The notes beneath the pieces are model-generated. The model was not told the DNA's origin. It searched no databases and was given only the letters and a program-made list of their open reading frames with translations. Shown one piece after another: positions 1 to 9,037 of a DNA stretch of 64,000 nucleotides. The position numbers were made by a program, and so were the translations under genes. The stretch's first letter is position 1. Every line of letters starts with the position of its first letter. Source of the DNA: Rubellimicrobium roseum (GTDB taxonomy: Bacteria > Pseudomonadota > Alphaproteobacteria > Rhodobacterales > Rhodobacteraceae); assembly GCF_006152145.1 (NCBI RefSeq), contig NZ_VDFV01000002.1, forward strand, positions 290,793-354,792, written 5' to 3'.

Positions 1-2517
1 GGTGATTCCAAGGCCCGGCACCTCGATCTCGCCCTTCGTCTCGAAGAGCGCGGGCTTGGCGAGATGGCGACGCTCGACCTCCGTGGCCAGGAAGCCGGGC
101 GCGACCTTGGCCAGCTGCGCGAGCCAAAGGCGACGCATCACCGGCCAGGCGCAATCTGCTTCAAAGACTTCGGCTGCCGTTTGAAGGAGTTTCGATGACG
201 CATCAGGTAGGTCGGGAGCGATCCCAGCTTCCAGGAACTTCTCCAGGGCCTTGTGGATCACGGTGCCGCGCAGGGGGGCATCTGGCGCGGCGGTCAGAGG
301 ATCGAGAGCGGGCAGGCGCAGGACCGTCTGGGCGTAGACGGCGTAGGGGTCGCGGCGCAGGCGATCGAGCGCGGTGACCGAGATCCGGCGCGGCCGCGCC
401 TCGACAGGCGGGCGCGGGGAAGGCCGAGGCGCGGGGCGTAGCCGCTCGGCGGGCCGGGACAGGGCGCCCGCGCAGGCGAGCCAAGAGTCGCCGCGCGCCT
501 TCATGGCCGCGATGGCGGCAGGGCCACCCTGGCGGGGCAGGCCTTCAAGGAGATTGAGGAGGCGGTTAAGCCAGCGCGACGGGACGGTGGGTGCCTCGTC
601 GCTGCGCACGGCGCGTGTGACCCAGGCCTCGGAAGCTCCGAGCGCCAGCATGTAATCGAGCGCCGCTTGGCCGATGCGGCGTTCGGGAAGCGGCAGGCCC
701 ACGACCTCGCGCATCCGGCGGTTGAGCCAAGGGTCCACGGGGGCGGCCGGGGGCCAGACGCCCTCGTTCATGCCGCCCAGGATCACGAGGTCGGCGGTCT
801 GTGCGCGCGCCTCCAGCGTGCCCCAGATCAGGGCGCGCGGATGGCCCCGGTCGCGGTCGCGCACCTCGGCGGTGTCGAGCACGCCCTGGAAGAGGCTGGC
901 GTAGTCGCGGGGCGACAGGCGCCCGCCCGCATCGGCGTGGCGAAGGAGCTGCTCGCAGACGCGCCGGGCCTCGCGCCCCGCAGCCTCCTGCCACAAAGGG
1001 ATCGGCCCCGTGGCGGTGGAGCCCGCCGAGAACGCCTCGGCCAGTTCCAGATGGTCGGCCACCTGCTCGGCCAAGGGGCGTTCCCCAGCGGGTCGGAGGC
1101 GGTCCACAAGCCCGGCCAGCCAGTCGGCCCAGGCACCCAGGCCGGGGTCGGTGCCCAGTTCCGCCGCCGCAAAGGCGCGGACGGTGCCGGCATCGGGTGA
1201 GGGCGGTCCCTTGCGGCGGAGGCGGAGCTCGAGCTGGTGGATGCGCCGCAGGTGGGCGGGGCGGTCGGCCCCCGCGTGGCAGAGCGGATGCTTGAGGAGC
1301 GACAGAAGCGATTCACCCGTGAGCCGGGTCCCGCGCAGGTCGGCCACCTGCCGCAGAAGGCGGCCGGGAGGCGAGAGGGGCAGCGGCTCGCCCGCGCTGT
1401 CGTCGGGGACCACGCCCCAGCGGTCAAGCGCCGCCGCCACGGCGCGGGTGAGCGTCCGGTCGGGGGTGACGAGGGCGCAGGTCCGGCCTTCCTCCAGCGC
1501 GGCGCGCATCCGCAGCGCGATGGTTTCGGCCTCGGCGCGCGGAGACGGGGCCTCGACCAGCGTGAGCCCGTCGCAGGCGGGGGCAAGGTCTCCCAGTAGC
1601 GGCCCTTCGGAGAGCCATTGGTCGGTGACGGGCGGCGGGCGCATCGCCAGGGAGACAAGCCTGTTTCGCAGGGAACAAGGGGCGGGCGTTGCGGCCCAGG
1701 GGCGAACCTCGGCGGGTGCGAGCCTCAGGCGGCGCAGGAGGACGGCATGGAGGAACTGCGGGTGGTCCTCGCCGGTGAGCGGGCTGTCGAGGCGGTCCCA
1801 GATCGCGTCGGGCAGATCCTCGTCAAAGCCGGGCAGGACCACGGCACCCTGCGGCAGCCGCGCCACCAACTCCATGAATCGCAACGTGGCGCCCCGCGCG
1901 GCGGTGGCGCCAGCGACGATCACCGGGTCGCGCGGGGGGGTCGTGAGCCAAGCGCGCTCCAGCCGGTCCACGACGCGGCGCATCCGGGCGTCGCCATCGG
2001 GGGCGCCCTCGGCCTGGAACCAGGGTTCGAGGATGCCGAGAAAGCGGAGCGATCGCGCCCAGTGGCCCGACAGGTCGGCCACGTCGACGGCCTCGATGGC
2101 CGAAGGGGGCACGCCCTCGCCCTGCATCTCCTCCATGAGATCGGCGAGGCTGTCGGACAGGTCGAAGAGGCGGGCGCGGGGGGCGAGATCGGGCTCGGCC
2201 GCGAGGAGGGCGGCGATGAGTTGCGTCAGCTCCAGCCGGCGGCGGAGCGCGGGAACCGGCGGGGGCAGGTCGGCTCCGACCGGGTCGAGCGCCACGTCGC
2301 CCAGGAGGCGGATGCGCGGAACCACGCGCGCGGCGCCGGCGTCGAAGGCCTCGCGCAGGCGGCGCTGCATCCGGCGGGTGGGCACATAGAGCGTCACGCG
2401 CGCCCACGCCTCGGGTGGATGGCCGTCGAGCCGGCGCGCGAGGCCGGCCAGCATCTCGGTCGCGAAGTCGAGGCCGGGGGGCAGGCCGAAGAGGCGCGGG
2501 CCGGGCGAGGCGAACAT
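1..2517 (-). CDS. addB: AddB, double-strand break repair helicase-nuclease subunit (partial)
   Basis: About 839 codons of the B subunit of the AddAB complex, which processes double-strand DNA ends for RecA-dependent recombination. The frame is open from an ATG at 2517 to the window edge, so the C-terminal part of the RecB-family nuclease domain is missing. The N-terminus (residues from about 5, LFGLPPGLDF) and the repeated YVPTRRMQRRL, GWAATP- and GGMNEGVWPP-like segments are typical of alphaproteobacterial AddB; the last visible residues (PALFETKGEIEV) enter the nuclease domain. The start codon overlaps the stop of the upstream nucleotidyltransferase by one base (TGATG), so the two are coupled. 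addA is expected next, outside the window. Identification rests on protein similarity recognised by eye and on the conserved gene neighbourhood. Confidence 0.9.
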   Translation of the reverse strand, partial: MFASPGPRLFGLPPGLDFATEMLAGLARRLDGHPPEAWARVTLYVPTRRMQRRLREAFDAGAARVVPRIRLLGDVALDPVGADLPPPVPALRRRLELTQLIAALLAAEPDLAPRARLFDLSDSLADLMEEMQGEGVPPSAIEAVDVADLSGHWARSLRFLGILEPWFQAEGAPDGDARMRRVVDRLERAWLTTPPRDPVIVAGATAARGATLRFMELVARLPQGAVVLPGFDEDLPDAIWDRLDSPLTGEDHPQFLHAVLLRRLRLAPAEVRPWAATPAPCSLRNRLVSLAMRPPPVTDQWLSEGPLLGDLAPACDGLTLVEAPSPRAEAETIALRMRAALEEGRTCALVTPDRTLTRAVAAALDRWGVVPDDSAGEPLPLSPPGRLLRQVADLRGTRLTGESLLSLLKHPLCHAGADRPAHLRRIHQLELRLRRKGPPSPDAGTVRAFAAAELGTDPGLGAWADWLAGLVDRLRPAGERPLAEQVADHLELAEAFSAGSTATGPIPLWQEAAGREARRVCEQLLRHADAGGRLSPRDYASLFQGVLDTAEVRDRDRGHPRALIWGTLEARAQTADLVILGGMNEGVWPPAAPVDPWLNRRMREVVGLPLPERRIGQAALDYMLALGASEAWVTRAVRSDEAPTVPSRWLNRLLNLLEGLPRQGGPAAIAAMKARGDSWLACAGALSRPAERLRPAPRPSPRPPVEARPRRISVTALDRLRRDPYAVYAQTVLRLPALDPLTAAPDAPLRGTVIHKALEKFLEAGIAPDLPDASSKLLQTAAEVFEADCAWPVMRRLWLAQLAKVAPGFLATEVERRHLAKPALFETKGEIEVPGLGIT

Positions 2518-3200
2518 CAGGGCGCGCCCACGCGGAGGAGGTTCTCGGCAAGGGGAAGGTTTTCTGGCCGCCCGACGTCGCACCAGGCTCCGCTGTAGAC
2601 GAGGCCGTAAAGGCCGCCCCGGCCGGCGGCGCGGTCCCAGAGGCGGTTGAGCGAGAAGACGGGATCGGGCATCTCGGCCAGCCCTTCGGTGCGCAGGATC
2701 TGCGCCCCCGTATAGACATGCGAGGTCCCGCGCGCGAGCCGCCCCGTCGGGTCAAGGTCGAAGTCGCCCATCCCTCGGTAGCCCCGCGCGCGGGCGGTGG
2801 GCACAAGGAGAAGAAGCGCCTCCATTTCAGGCCGCCACCCCTGCGCGAGCGCCCGCAGCGGGTTCGGCCCGGCCCAGGCGGTGTCGCTGTTGATCGTCCA
2901 GACAGGATCAGGTCCGAGGAGCGGCAGCGCGGCCTTGAGGCCTCCGCCCGTCTCCAGAAGGCCCGCCGTCTCGTCGGCGATGAGCACGGGCTCGCGGGCG
3001 AGATGGGTGCGGATCTGGTCGGCGAGGTAATGGACGTTGACCACGATCGGCGCGGCGCCCGCGCCTTTGGCGTGGTCGAGCGCCTGATCGATGAGCGGCC
3101 GGCCTCCGACCTCGATGAGCGGCTTCGGGCGCGTGGCGGTCAGCGCGCCCATGCGTGTGCCGAGCCCTGCGGCAAAGATCATGGCGGCGCGGGGACTCAT
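2517..3200 (-). CDS. murU: MurU-like sugar-phosphate nucleotidyltransferase
   Basis: A 227-residue nucleotidyltransferase. The N-terminal motif AAGLGTRMGAL followed by RPKPL (residues about 9-28) is the nucleotide-binding signature of the GT-A fold sugar nucleotidyltransferases, and the length fits the compact MurU group. MurU makes UDP-MurNAc from MurNAc-1-phosphate in the cell-wall recycling route that bypasses MurA. Its partner kinase AmgK is the adjacent upstream gene, overlapping by 4 bp (ATGA), which supports the specific call over a general NDP-sugar pyrophosphorylase. Followed directly by addB with a one-base overlap. Confidence 0.82.
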   Translation of the reverse strand: MSPRAAMIFAAGLGTRMGALTATRPKPLIEVGGRPLIDQALDHAKGAGAAPIVVNVHYLADQIRTHLAREPVLIADETAGLLETGGGLKAALPLLGPDPVWTINSDTAWAGPNPLRALAQGWRPEMEALLLLVPTARARGYRGMGDFDLDPTGRLARGTSHVYTGAQILRTEGLAEMPDPVFSLNRLWDRAAGRGGLYGLVYSGAWCDVGRPENLPLAENLLRVGAP

Positions 3201-4174
3201 GAGACGGCTCCGGACGAGAGGGCGTCGCGGACGAGGGGGGCCAGGCGAGCCAGCGCCGGATGGGCGAGGTCGCCCTCCACATGGGCGCGCACCCGGGGGA
3301 GGAGCGCGAGGTAGGCGGGTTTGCCGCGCTCTCTCGCGAGGCGGGCGAAGACGCCTAGGATGCGGAGGTTGCGCTGGAGGCCGAGGACCGCCGTCGCGGC
3401 CGCGACGCGGGCCTCGTCACGGCCCGTGCCCTCGGCGAAGCGGCGGATCATCGCGGTCCGCAGGGCAGCGTCCATGTCGCGGCGGGCGTCGCGCAGGAGG
3501 GAGGCGAGGTCATACTCGGGCGGGGCCATCACGGCGTCCTGAAAGTCGAGCAGGCCTAGGCGATCGATGCCCTCGCGATCCCCGCGCCAGACGAGATTCT
3601 CGGCGTGGTAGTCGCGGAGGCTCAGGACGGTCGCCTCGGGGGCATGCCGCTCCAGGGCCTCGCGCAGGCGCCCGCTCAACTCGCCCGCGCGGCGAGGGTC
3701 GAGGCCGGGTAGATAATGCTCCCACAGGGGCGAGATCATGCCGGCGGCGCGAAGCGGCGTCAGGGCCACCAGTCCGTCGGGCGCTGGCGCAGACTGGAGG
3801 CGCAGGAGCACGTCGACGGCCGTGCCATAGAGCATGGGCGAGTCATCGGGGTGATCGGCCAGCCAAGCTGCCATATGCGTGGGGCCGAGGTCCTCGAGAA
3901 GAAGAAGACCCGGCGCCTCGGCCAGGATGGCGGGCGCGTGAAGGCCCAGGGCGCGCAGATGGGCGCCGATGCGGAGGAAGGGGGCGAGCGAGGCCGGTTC
4001 GGCGCGGCTGTCCATCAGGACGGCGGTGCGGCCGTCGGGCCCATGGAGCCGCTCGTAGCGCCGGCCCGAGGCATCGCCTGCGAGAGCCGCGCGGCGCCAG
4101 CCTGCCGCGGGCGAGGCCGCGAGAAAGACGGCACAGGAGTCCGGCTCGGGGCGCGGTGGCGGAAGGCTAGACAT
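3197..4174 (-). CDS. amgK: AmgK-like anomeric MurNAc/GlcNAc kinase (APH fold)
   Basis: About 325 residues with an aminoglycoside-phosphotransferase (APH) fold. The catalytic loop reads SLRDYHAENLVW, with the proposed catalytic Asp, and is followed by the metal-binding LLDFQDAV segment. Family members phosphorylate the anomeric carbon of MurNAc/GlcNAc to feed MurU, which is the next gene (4-bp overlap). The start is taken at the ATG that begins MSSLPPPRPE; a longer in-frame version would overlap tsaE by over 60 bp. Even so it overlaps the 3' end of tsaE by 8 bp, as is usual in this conserved tsaE-amgK-murU-addB cluster of alphaproteobacteria. Confidence 0.85.
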   Translation of the reverse strand: MSSLPPPRPEPDSCAVFLAASPAAGWRRAALAGDASGRRYERLHGPDGRTAVLMDSRAEPASLAPFLRIGAHLRALGLHAPAILAEAPGLLLLEDLGPTHMAAWLADHPDDSPMLYGTAVDVLLRLQSAPAPDGLVALTPLRAAGMISPLWEHYLPGLDPRRAGELSGRLREALERHAPEATVLSLRDYHAENLVWRGDREGIDRLGLLDFQDAVMAPPEYDLASLLRDARRDMDAALRTAMIRRFAEGTGRDEARVAAATAVLGLQRNLRILGVFARLARERGKPAYLALLPRVRAHVEGDLAHPALARLAPLVRDALSSGAVS

Positions 4175-4634
4175 CAAGATCCTCGAGGCGGGATGCCCAG
4201 GTCGAGGGGCCCGAGAAGGTGGCCTGCCGGCCATCCTCGCCCCAGGGCGCCAGGTCCAGGCTCAGCGCCTGCGTCGGCGCGAGCGGGCCCAGCCGATCAG
4301 GCCATTCGATCAGGCAGATGGCTTCCTCCATAGCCACGAGAAGTCCCAGTTCGGCCACTTCGTCGGGGTGCAACAGGCGGTAGAGGTCGGCGTGCCAGAT
4401 CGCCTGAGGGCCTTCGCCGTAGGTCTGGACCAGGGTGAAAGTGGGGGAGGGGACCTCGGTCGTCGGATCCCCCAGCCGCGCCCGGATCAGGGCACGGGCG
4501 AACGCGGATTTCCCGGCTCCCACCGGGCCGGACAGGAGCACCGTGTCCCCGGGCGCAAGACGCGGGGCAAGGCGGGCAGCCAAGGCCTCGGTCTGGGCTT
4601 CGGTAGGCAGGGGAATGGGTTCGGCGAGCCGCAT
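4167..4634 (-). CDS. tsaE: TsaE, tRNA t6A biosynthesis ATPase
   Basis: A 155-residue P-loop ATPase of the YjeE/TsaE family, needed with TsaB, TsaC and TsaD to make N6-threonylcarbamoyladenosine at position 37 of ANN-decoding tRNAs. Visible features are the Walker A motif GPVGAGKS (residues 36-43), the SPTF motif (62-65) with LVQTY, HADLYR (81-86) and the IEWPDRLG motif near residue 109, all diagnostic for TsaE. The length is normal. tsaD, encoding a partner of the same pathway, is also in this window at about 14.1-15.2 kb. Confidence 0.95.
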   Translation of the reverse strand: MRLAEPIPLPTEAQTEALAARLAPRLAPGDTVLLSGPVGAGKSAFARALIRARLGDPTTEVPSPTFTLVQTYGEGPQAIWHADLYRLLHPDEVAELGLLVAMEEAICLIEWPDRLGPLAPTQALSLDLAPWGEDGRQATFSGPSTWASRLEDLDV

Positions 4635-4708
4635 GGGCAGAGATTACGCAGTCCAGGCCAGTCCCGCCAGCCCCGCTCTGGCCGCAGACTGTTCCAGATG
4701 ACCTTGGG

Positions 4709-6265
4709 TCAGGAGCTGGACGGCATCGCCGGAAGATCGTCCGGCGGAGACGTGGGGGCCGGCCGGAACGACACGAGCGTGCCGCAGCGGGCTAGCGGCA
4801 GGGCTCGGATGAATATGTCGCGCCCATCGTGCAGCTCGAGCGTGCCCGTCGCTTCTAGTCGACCCGCGTTCCAGCCGTCGCGCAGCCGGTTCCAGATTGG
4901 AGAGGAGACGGATCGTTCCTCCCAGCGGGCCAGCTCGGTCAGGAGACTCGGCGCGGTCCGCTCGTCGTCGGCGAGGCCCCAGAGGCGGGCATAGGCGACG
5001 TTCGACAGGCTGATGACCCCGGTCGGGGAGAAGACGGCCACGGCGTCCTCCAGAGCGTCCAGCGCTGCCTGAGCCATGCCGAGATCAGCCCGGAAGCGGC
5101 GGGTGAGGCCAATCTCGTCGCTGATGTCCTCGAAGAGAAAGGCTAGGGCGCCATCGAGGTGCGGCCGCCCCGTCACGCGGTAGGTCCGGCCATCGGGCAA
5201 GGTCCAGGTTTCGTGGTAGTGGCCCTCGGCGGCGGCGGCCTCAAGCGCGGCCACGGTTTCGCGCCAGCCGGCGTAGTCGCGCGGCTCCGGCAGTATCTTG
5301 GCGTCGCGCAGGCGGTCGAGCACCGTTCGCACCAGGGGGCGTCCGCTCAGGAAGCCGATCGGCAGGCTGGTGAGGTCGACGAAGGCGGGGTTGAAGAGGA
5401 CGAGCCGTCGGTCGCGGTCGAAGATCGCCAGGCCCGTGCGCAGATGCGCGAACGTCTTGGCCAGCGTCTGAACGAATTGCCGCCGCGCCGCTTCGGCCCT
5501 TACGAGGTCGCCCACGTCGGTCGCGAAGTGCAGGCTGCCTTCGCCACGCCGGAGACTGGTCACGTCATGCCAGGAGGGCTCGCCGTCCGGGGGCGCCGGG
5601 AGGGAGAGGCGCTGAAGACGGCGCTCTCCTTCGGCGAGGTCGGCAGGCACGGGGAAGAGAGGCTGCGCGGGCCAAGCCGCGGTGGCGGCACCCTCCGGCA
5701 GACCGGCCGCGCGGTCGGCCAGCGCGAGGTAGGCCTGGTTCGCCCAGGCGAGCCCGCCCCGTTCATCCATCATCCAGATCGGCTGCGGCGCGGCCTCGGC
5801 CAGGCCACGAAGTAGATCGAGCTCGGCCTCGGCTGCCCGGAGCGCCAGCAGGTCGACGGCCGAGCCGGCCGTTGCGTCGGGCGCAAGCGTCACGCGGAGC
5901 GCCCGGCCCTCGTCTGCGATCTCCAGGGTGCCAGCCCCGTGAGGCGAGGCTAGCACCAGCCGCCCAAATCGCGGTAGCCCGGCGAGCCGCTGCTCCAGGT
6001 CGGGGCCGAAGCCGCGGGCCAGCGCGGTTGCGAGCCGGGACAGGTCCGACCCGACCCTGGCGGTCTGTTGGAGGAGACGTTGCGCGCCCGGCGTGGCGTC
6101 GACCAAGGTTCCCTGCTCGAACAGCAGGACGGCCCGCCCGTCGGGCTGGGCGGTTCCGGTCGACGGCCCGCTCCGCAGGCGATGTTCCAATGCAAGGACG
6201 ATCATGGCCGCCCCCGCGAGCGCGACGGATGCGACTCCCAAAACCTCCAACGCTTCCAGCAGCAT
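4709..6265 (-). CDS. Membrane-anchored PAS-domain protein without kinase domain
   Basis: 518 residues. A single N-terminal transmembrane segment (about residues 4-26) is followed by a weakly defined region and then three PAS-like modules: near 157-182 (PIWMMDERGGLAWANQAYL), 271-300 (GLAIFDRDRRLVLFNPAF) and 405-435 (AVAVFSPTGVISLSNVAY). It stops about 20 residues after the last PAS-associated segment, with no H-box, HATPase, GGDEF or EAL domain, so it is a sensor module lacking its own output. It sits between tsaE and regB on the same strand, as in many Rhodobacterales genomes. Family members are often annotated only as PAS-domain or sensory box proteins, and the function is not known. Confidence 0.8.
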   Translation of the reverse strand: MLLEALEVLGVASVALAGAAMIVLALEHRLRSGPSTGTAQPDGRAVLLFEQGTLVDATPGAQRLLQQTARVGSDLSRLATALARGFGPDLEQRLAGLPRFGRLVLASPHGAGTLEIADEGRALRVTLAPDATAGSAVDLLALRAAEAELDLLRGLAEAAPQPIWMMDERGGLAWANQAYLALADRAAGLPEGAATAAWPAQPLFPVPADLAEGERRLQRLSLPAPPDGEPSWHDVTSLRRGEGSLHFATDVGDLVRAEAARRQFVQTLAKTFAHLRTGLAIFDRDRRLVLFNPAFVDLTSLPIGFLSGRPLVRTVLDRLRDAKILPEPRDYAGWRETVAALEAAAAEGHYHETWTLPDGRTYRVTGRPHLDGALAFLFEDISDEIGLTRRFRADLGMAQAALDALEDAVAVFSPTGVISLSNVAYARLWGLADDERTAPSLLTELARWEERSVSSPIWNRLRDGWNAGRLEATGTLELHDGRDIFIRALPLARCGTLVSFRPAPTSPPDDLPAMPSSS

Positions 6266-6346
6266 CCGATGCCCTCCTCTCGGGGCAGGATGTCAGAAAG
6301 AGGTTAATTCCTGGTTAATTCTCGAAAGTGGCATGGTAGGGACCGC

Positions 6347-7696
6347 TCAGGCCTCGCCCCGGGGCGACGAGGCAAGGACGGCGGGCGGCCAAGCCACGAC
6401 CGCCACGGCGCCGCCGGCGGCGTCGTTGGCAAAGGTGAGGCGCGCACCCGTGCGTTCGAGGAGGGATTTGGCGATGAAAAGGCCGAGGCCCATGCCCTCG
6501 TAGCCGGGGCGCCGCAGTTCCGGCCCGGAGGTCGAGGGTCGGTGCGTCGGGCGCCCCCGCATGAACGGATCACCGATGCGGTCGAGGAGCGCGGGTTCGA
6601 AGCCCGGGCCGTCGTCGCGGATGCGCACCGAGAGCCGCTCGGGCGTCCAGTCGAGGCGGATCTCCACGCGGGAGGCGGCGAAGTCCACCGCGTTCTGCAC
6701 GAGATTGCGCAGGCCATGGACGATCTCGGGCCGGCGGGGAATGTCGGGCTGGCGCCCTTCGGGCACCAGGATCTCCACGATCTTGCCGCGGCCCAGATGG
6801 GGTTCGGCCGCCTCGCGCAGGACCGCCTCGAAGGGCGCTCGGTCGAGATAGGTGTCCCGGCCCGCCCGGCCCATGGCGCGCAGGATGTCGCGGCAGCGGT
6901 CGGCCTGATCGCGCAGGAGCCGGGCGTCTTCGAGAAGGTCGTCCAGATCGGGGCGGCCTTCCAACTCCTCGATCATCTCGCCTGACACGAGCTTGATCGT
7001 CGCGAGCGGCGTGCCCAGCTCGTGCGCGGCGGCGGCCACGACACCATCGAGGTCCGACAGCCGCTGCGCCCGACCCAGCGCGAGTTGCGTGGCGGTCAGG
7101 GCGTCGCCCATGGCGGTCATCTCGGCGGTGATGCTGCGGGCGTAGAGGCCGAGGAATCCCACCCCGATCATCAGCGCCACCCAGAAGCCCCACAAGAACA
7201 GCCGCGGCGTCTGCAGCGGCCCCTCGGGCGTGAGGAGCGGCAGGTACCAGGTCCCAATCGCCGTGATGACCGTCAGGGTAAGCCCGCCCAGGACCAGCGT
7301 CGTGCGCGGGTCGAGGACGCTGGCCGCGATGGTCACGGGCGCGAGCAGCAGCACGGCGAAGGGATTGTTGAGCCCCCCCGTGAGCGCGAGAAGGAACCCG
7401 AGCTGGAGGATGTCGAAGGTCAGGAACAAGGTGGCCTCGCGCTCGGTCAGGCGGCGCGTGCGCGGGGCGGTGAAGGTGGCCACGAGGTTGACAAGGACCG
7501 AGGCACCAATGGCGAGCGAGGCCGCCCCCGTGGCGATCCCGAGATCGAGCAGGCGCGTGGCTACCACCAAGGCGGCGATCTGACCGGCGATGGCGAGCCA
7601 GCGCAGCACCGTCAATGTGCGCAGCGGCACCCAGTCGCCCCGCCGGGCGGAGCTCAGGGCCTCGGTCGGATTTGCGAGGGCGTGCGGATCGGTCAG
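6347..7696 (-). CDS. regB: RegB/PrrB redox-sensing histidine kinase
   Basis: Membrane sensor kinase of the RegBA (PrrBA) two-component system that controls photosynthesis, respiration, carbon and nitrogen fixation genes in response to redox state. It shows several N-terminal hydrophobic segments, the quinone-site heptapeptide GGLNNPF between membrane segments, the H-box AAAAHELGTPLATIKLVS, the redox-active Cys in ADRCRDILR, and C-terminal N, G1 and G2 boxes ending in GYEGMGLGLFIAKSLLERTG. The start is unusual. The first ATG/GTG/TTG is a GTG at 7630, but that Val lies inside the conserved GDWVxLRTL segment. An AGGAGG ribosome-binding site is placed 5-6 bases before an in-frame CTG at 7696, giving 449 aa, close to the roughly 460 aa of known RegB. 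Divergent from senC. Confidence 0.9.
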   Translation of the reverse strand: MTDPHALANPTEALSSARRGDWVPLRTLTVLRWLAIAGQIAALVVATRLLDLGIATGAASLAIGASVLVNLVATFTAPRTRRLTEREATLFLTFDILQLGFLLALTGGLNNPFAVLLLAPVTIAASVLDPRTTLVLGGLTLTVITAIGTWYLPLLTPEGPLQTPRLFLWGFWVALMIGVGFLGLYARSITAEMTAMGDALTATQLALGRAQRLSDLDGVVAAAAHELGTPLATIKLVSGEMIEELEGRPDLDDLLEDARLLRDQADRCRDILRAMGRAGRDTYLDRAPFEAVLREAAEPHLGRGKIVEILVPEGRQPDIPRRPEIVHGLRNLVQNAVDFAASRVEIRLDWTPERLSVRIRDDGPGFEPALLDRIGDPFMRGRPTHRPSTSGPELRRPGYEGMGLGLFIAKSLLERTGARLTFANDAAGGAVAVVAWPPAVLASSPRGEA

Positions 7697-7780
7697 GGGA
7701 GCCTCCTTGCGGCGCTTGGGCGCATTGTTACGGTCGCTGGCGCATCCGATCTACAGCCGACGAAGCTAGGAGACAGCCCC

Positions 7781-8404
7781 ATGCGGACCAGCATCATCGC
7801 CGCCGTCGCGGGCGCCTTGGCCTTTGCGGGCCTGGCCGGTATGGCCCTCGCGCCCCGGTTCGGCGGCGCGTCGGACGCCTTCGCCAAGTGCCGCGACGGG
7901 CAGGTGGCCGGCGGTGACCTCGGCGGGCCCTTCACTCTGGTGAACGGAGCCGGGCAGACCGTCACCGATGCGGAGGTCGTGACCGAGCCGTCCATCCTCT
8001 ACTTCGGCTTCACCTCCTGCGCCGATGTCTGCCCGATGGACATGGCGCGCAACGCCAGCGCCGTGGAGATCCTGGAGGAGCGCGGGATCGAGGCCCGCCC
8101 CGTTTTCGTCTCGGTGGACCCCGAGCGCGACACGCCCGAGGTCGTCGCGTCCTACGCCGAGGCCTTCCATCCCCGCACGGTCGGCCTGACCGGCAGCCCT
8201 GAGCAGGTGGCCGAGGCCGCCCGGGCCTACCGGGTCTACTATGCCAAGCAGGACGGCGACCCGGACTATTATCTCGTGGACCATTCGAGCTTCAGCTATC
8301 TCGTGCTGCCCGAGGTGGGGTTCGTCGACTTCGTGAACCGCGACGAGAGCCCCGAGGCCGTGGCCGACCGGCTCCAGTGCTTTGCCGAGGTGGCGGGGGC
8401 CTGA
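7781..8404 (+). CDS. senC: SenC/PrrC, SCO1-family copper chaperone-like protein
   Basis: 207 residues: an N-terminal membrane anchor or uncleaved signal (about residues 4-26), then a thioredoxin-fold SCO domain with the copper-binding CADVC motif after FGFTS, and the distant conserved His in VDHSSFSYLV. SCO proteins load copper into the CuA/CuB sites of cytochrome oxidases; in Rhodobacter the homologue lies between regB and regA and links oxidase activity to RegB signalling. The ATG is preceded by AGGAG at 8-base spacing. The order regB (divergent) - senC - regA is the standard arrangement of this locus. Confidence 0.93.
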   Translation: MRTSIIAAVAGALAFAGLAGMALAPRFGGASDAFAKCRDGQVAGGDLGGPFTLVNGAGQTVTDAEVVTEPSILYFGFTSCADVCPMDMARNASAVEILEERGIEARPVFVSVDPERDTPEVVASYAEAFHPRTVGLTGSPEQVAEAARAYRVYYAKQDGDPDYYLVDHSSFSYLVLPEVGFVDFVNRDESPEAVADRLQCFAEVAGA

Positions 8405-8449
8405 CAGCTTCCGCATTGAAAAGCGCGGGCAAGCCCCTATTCTCGAGCC

Positions 8450-9034
8450 ATGTCGCCCGATGGACCCATGCCGCTGCCTGAGACCCCGTCCGAGGAGCTG
8501 GACCTCGGGCCGGACCCGTCGCTTCTCCTTGTCGACGACGACGAGGCCTTCCTGCGCCGCTTGGGCCGCGCGATGGAACGGCGGGGGTTTCGGGTGGAGA
8601 TGGCAGGGTCGGTGGCTCAGGCCATCGCCGCCATCGCGCTCCGGCCTCCGGCCTATGCGGTGGTCGACCTGCGGCTGGGTGACGGCAACGGACTCGATGT
8701 GGTGGAGCGGCTGCGCGAATCGCGTGGCGACGCCCGGGTCATCGTGCTCACGGGGTACGGCGCCATCGCCAGCGCCGTGGCGGCGGTGAAGATCGGGGCC
8801 ATCGACTACCTGTCCAAGCCCGCCGATGCCGCCGAGGTCACCCGGGCGCTGCTTGCTGGCGAGGGCGACCTGCCCGAGCCCCCCGAGAACCCGATGAGCG
8901 CCGACCGCGTGCGCTGGGAGCACATCCAGCGCGTCTACGAGATGTGCGACCGCAACGTGTCCGAGACCGCGCGGCGGCTCGGGATGCACCGACGGACGCT
9001 CCAGCGCATCCTGGCCAAGCGCAGCCCGAAATAG
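8450..9034 (+). CDS. regA: RegA/PrrA/ActR response regulator
   Basis: 194 residues. Receiver domain with acidic pocket LLLVDDDEAF, phospho-acceptor Asp in AVVDLRLGDGNGLDVVERLR, the conserved Thr in VLTGYGAIA and the Lys in YLSKPAD. A proline-rich linker (PEPPENPMSADR) and a Fis-type DNA-binding helix-turn-helix (ETARRLGMHRRTLQRILAKR) follow. This is almost identical in layout to R. sphaeroides PrrA. It is the DNA-binding partner of RegB. An in-frame ATG six codons downstream (MPLPETPS) is an alternative start that would match the length of PrrA more closely. The stop is immediately followed by the parS site. Confidence 0.95.
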   Translation: MSPDGPMPLPETPSEELDLGPDPSLLLVDDDEAFLRRLGRAMERRGFRVEMAGSVAQAIAAIALRPPAYAVVDLRLGDGNGLDVVERLRESRGDARVIVLTGYGAIASAVAAVKIGAIDYLSKPADAAEVTRALLAGEGDLPEPPENPMSADRVRWEHIQRVYEMCDRNVSETARRLGMHRRTLQRILAKRSPK

Positions 9035-9037
9035 AGG

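Noticed and set aside
1010..2598. Long plus-strand open frames opposite addB
   Set aside because: They are high-GC antisense shadows of addB with Arg/Ser/Gly-rich products; addB itself runs open to the window edge.
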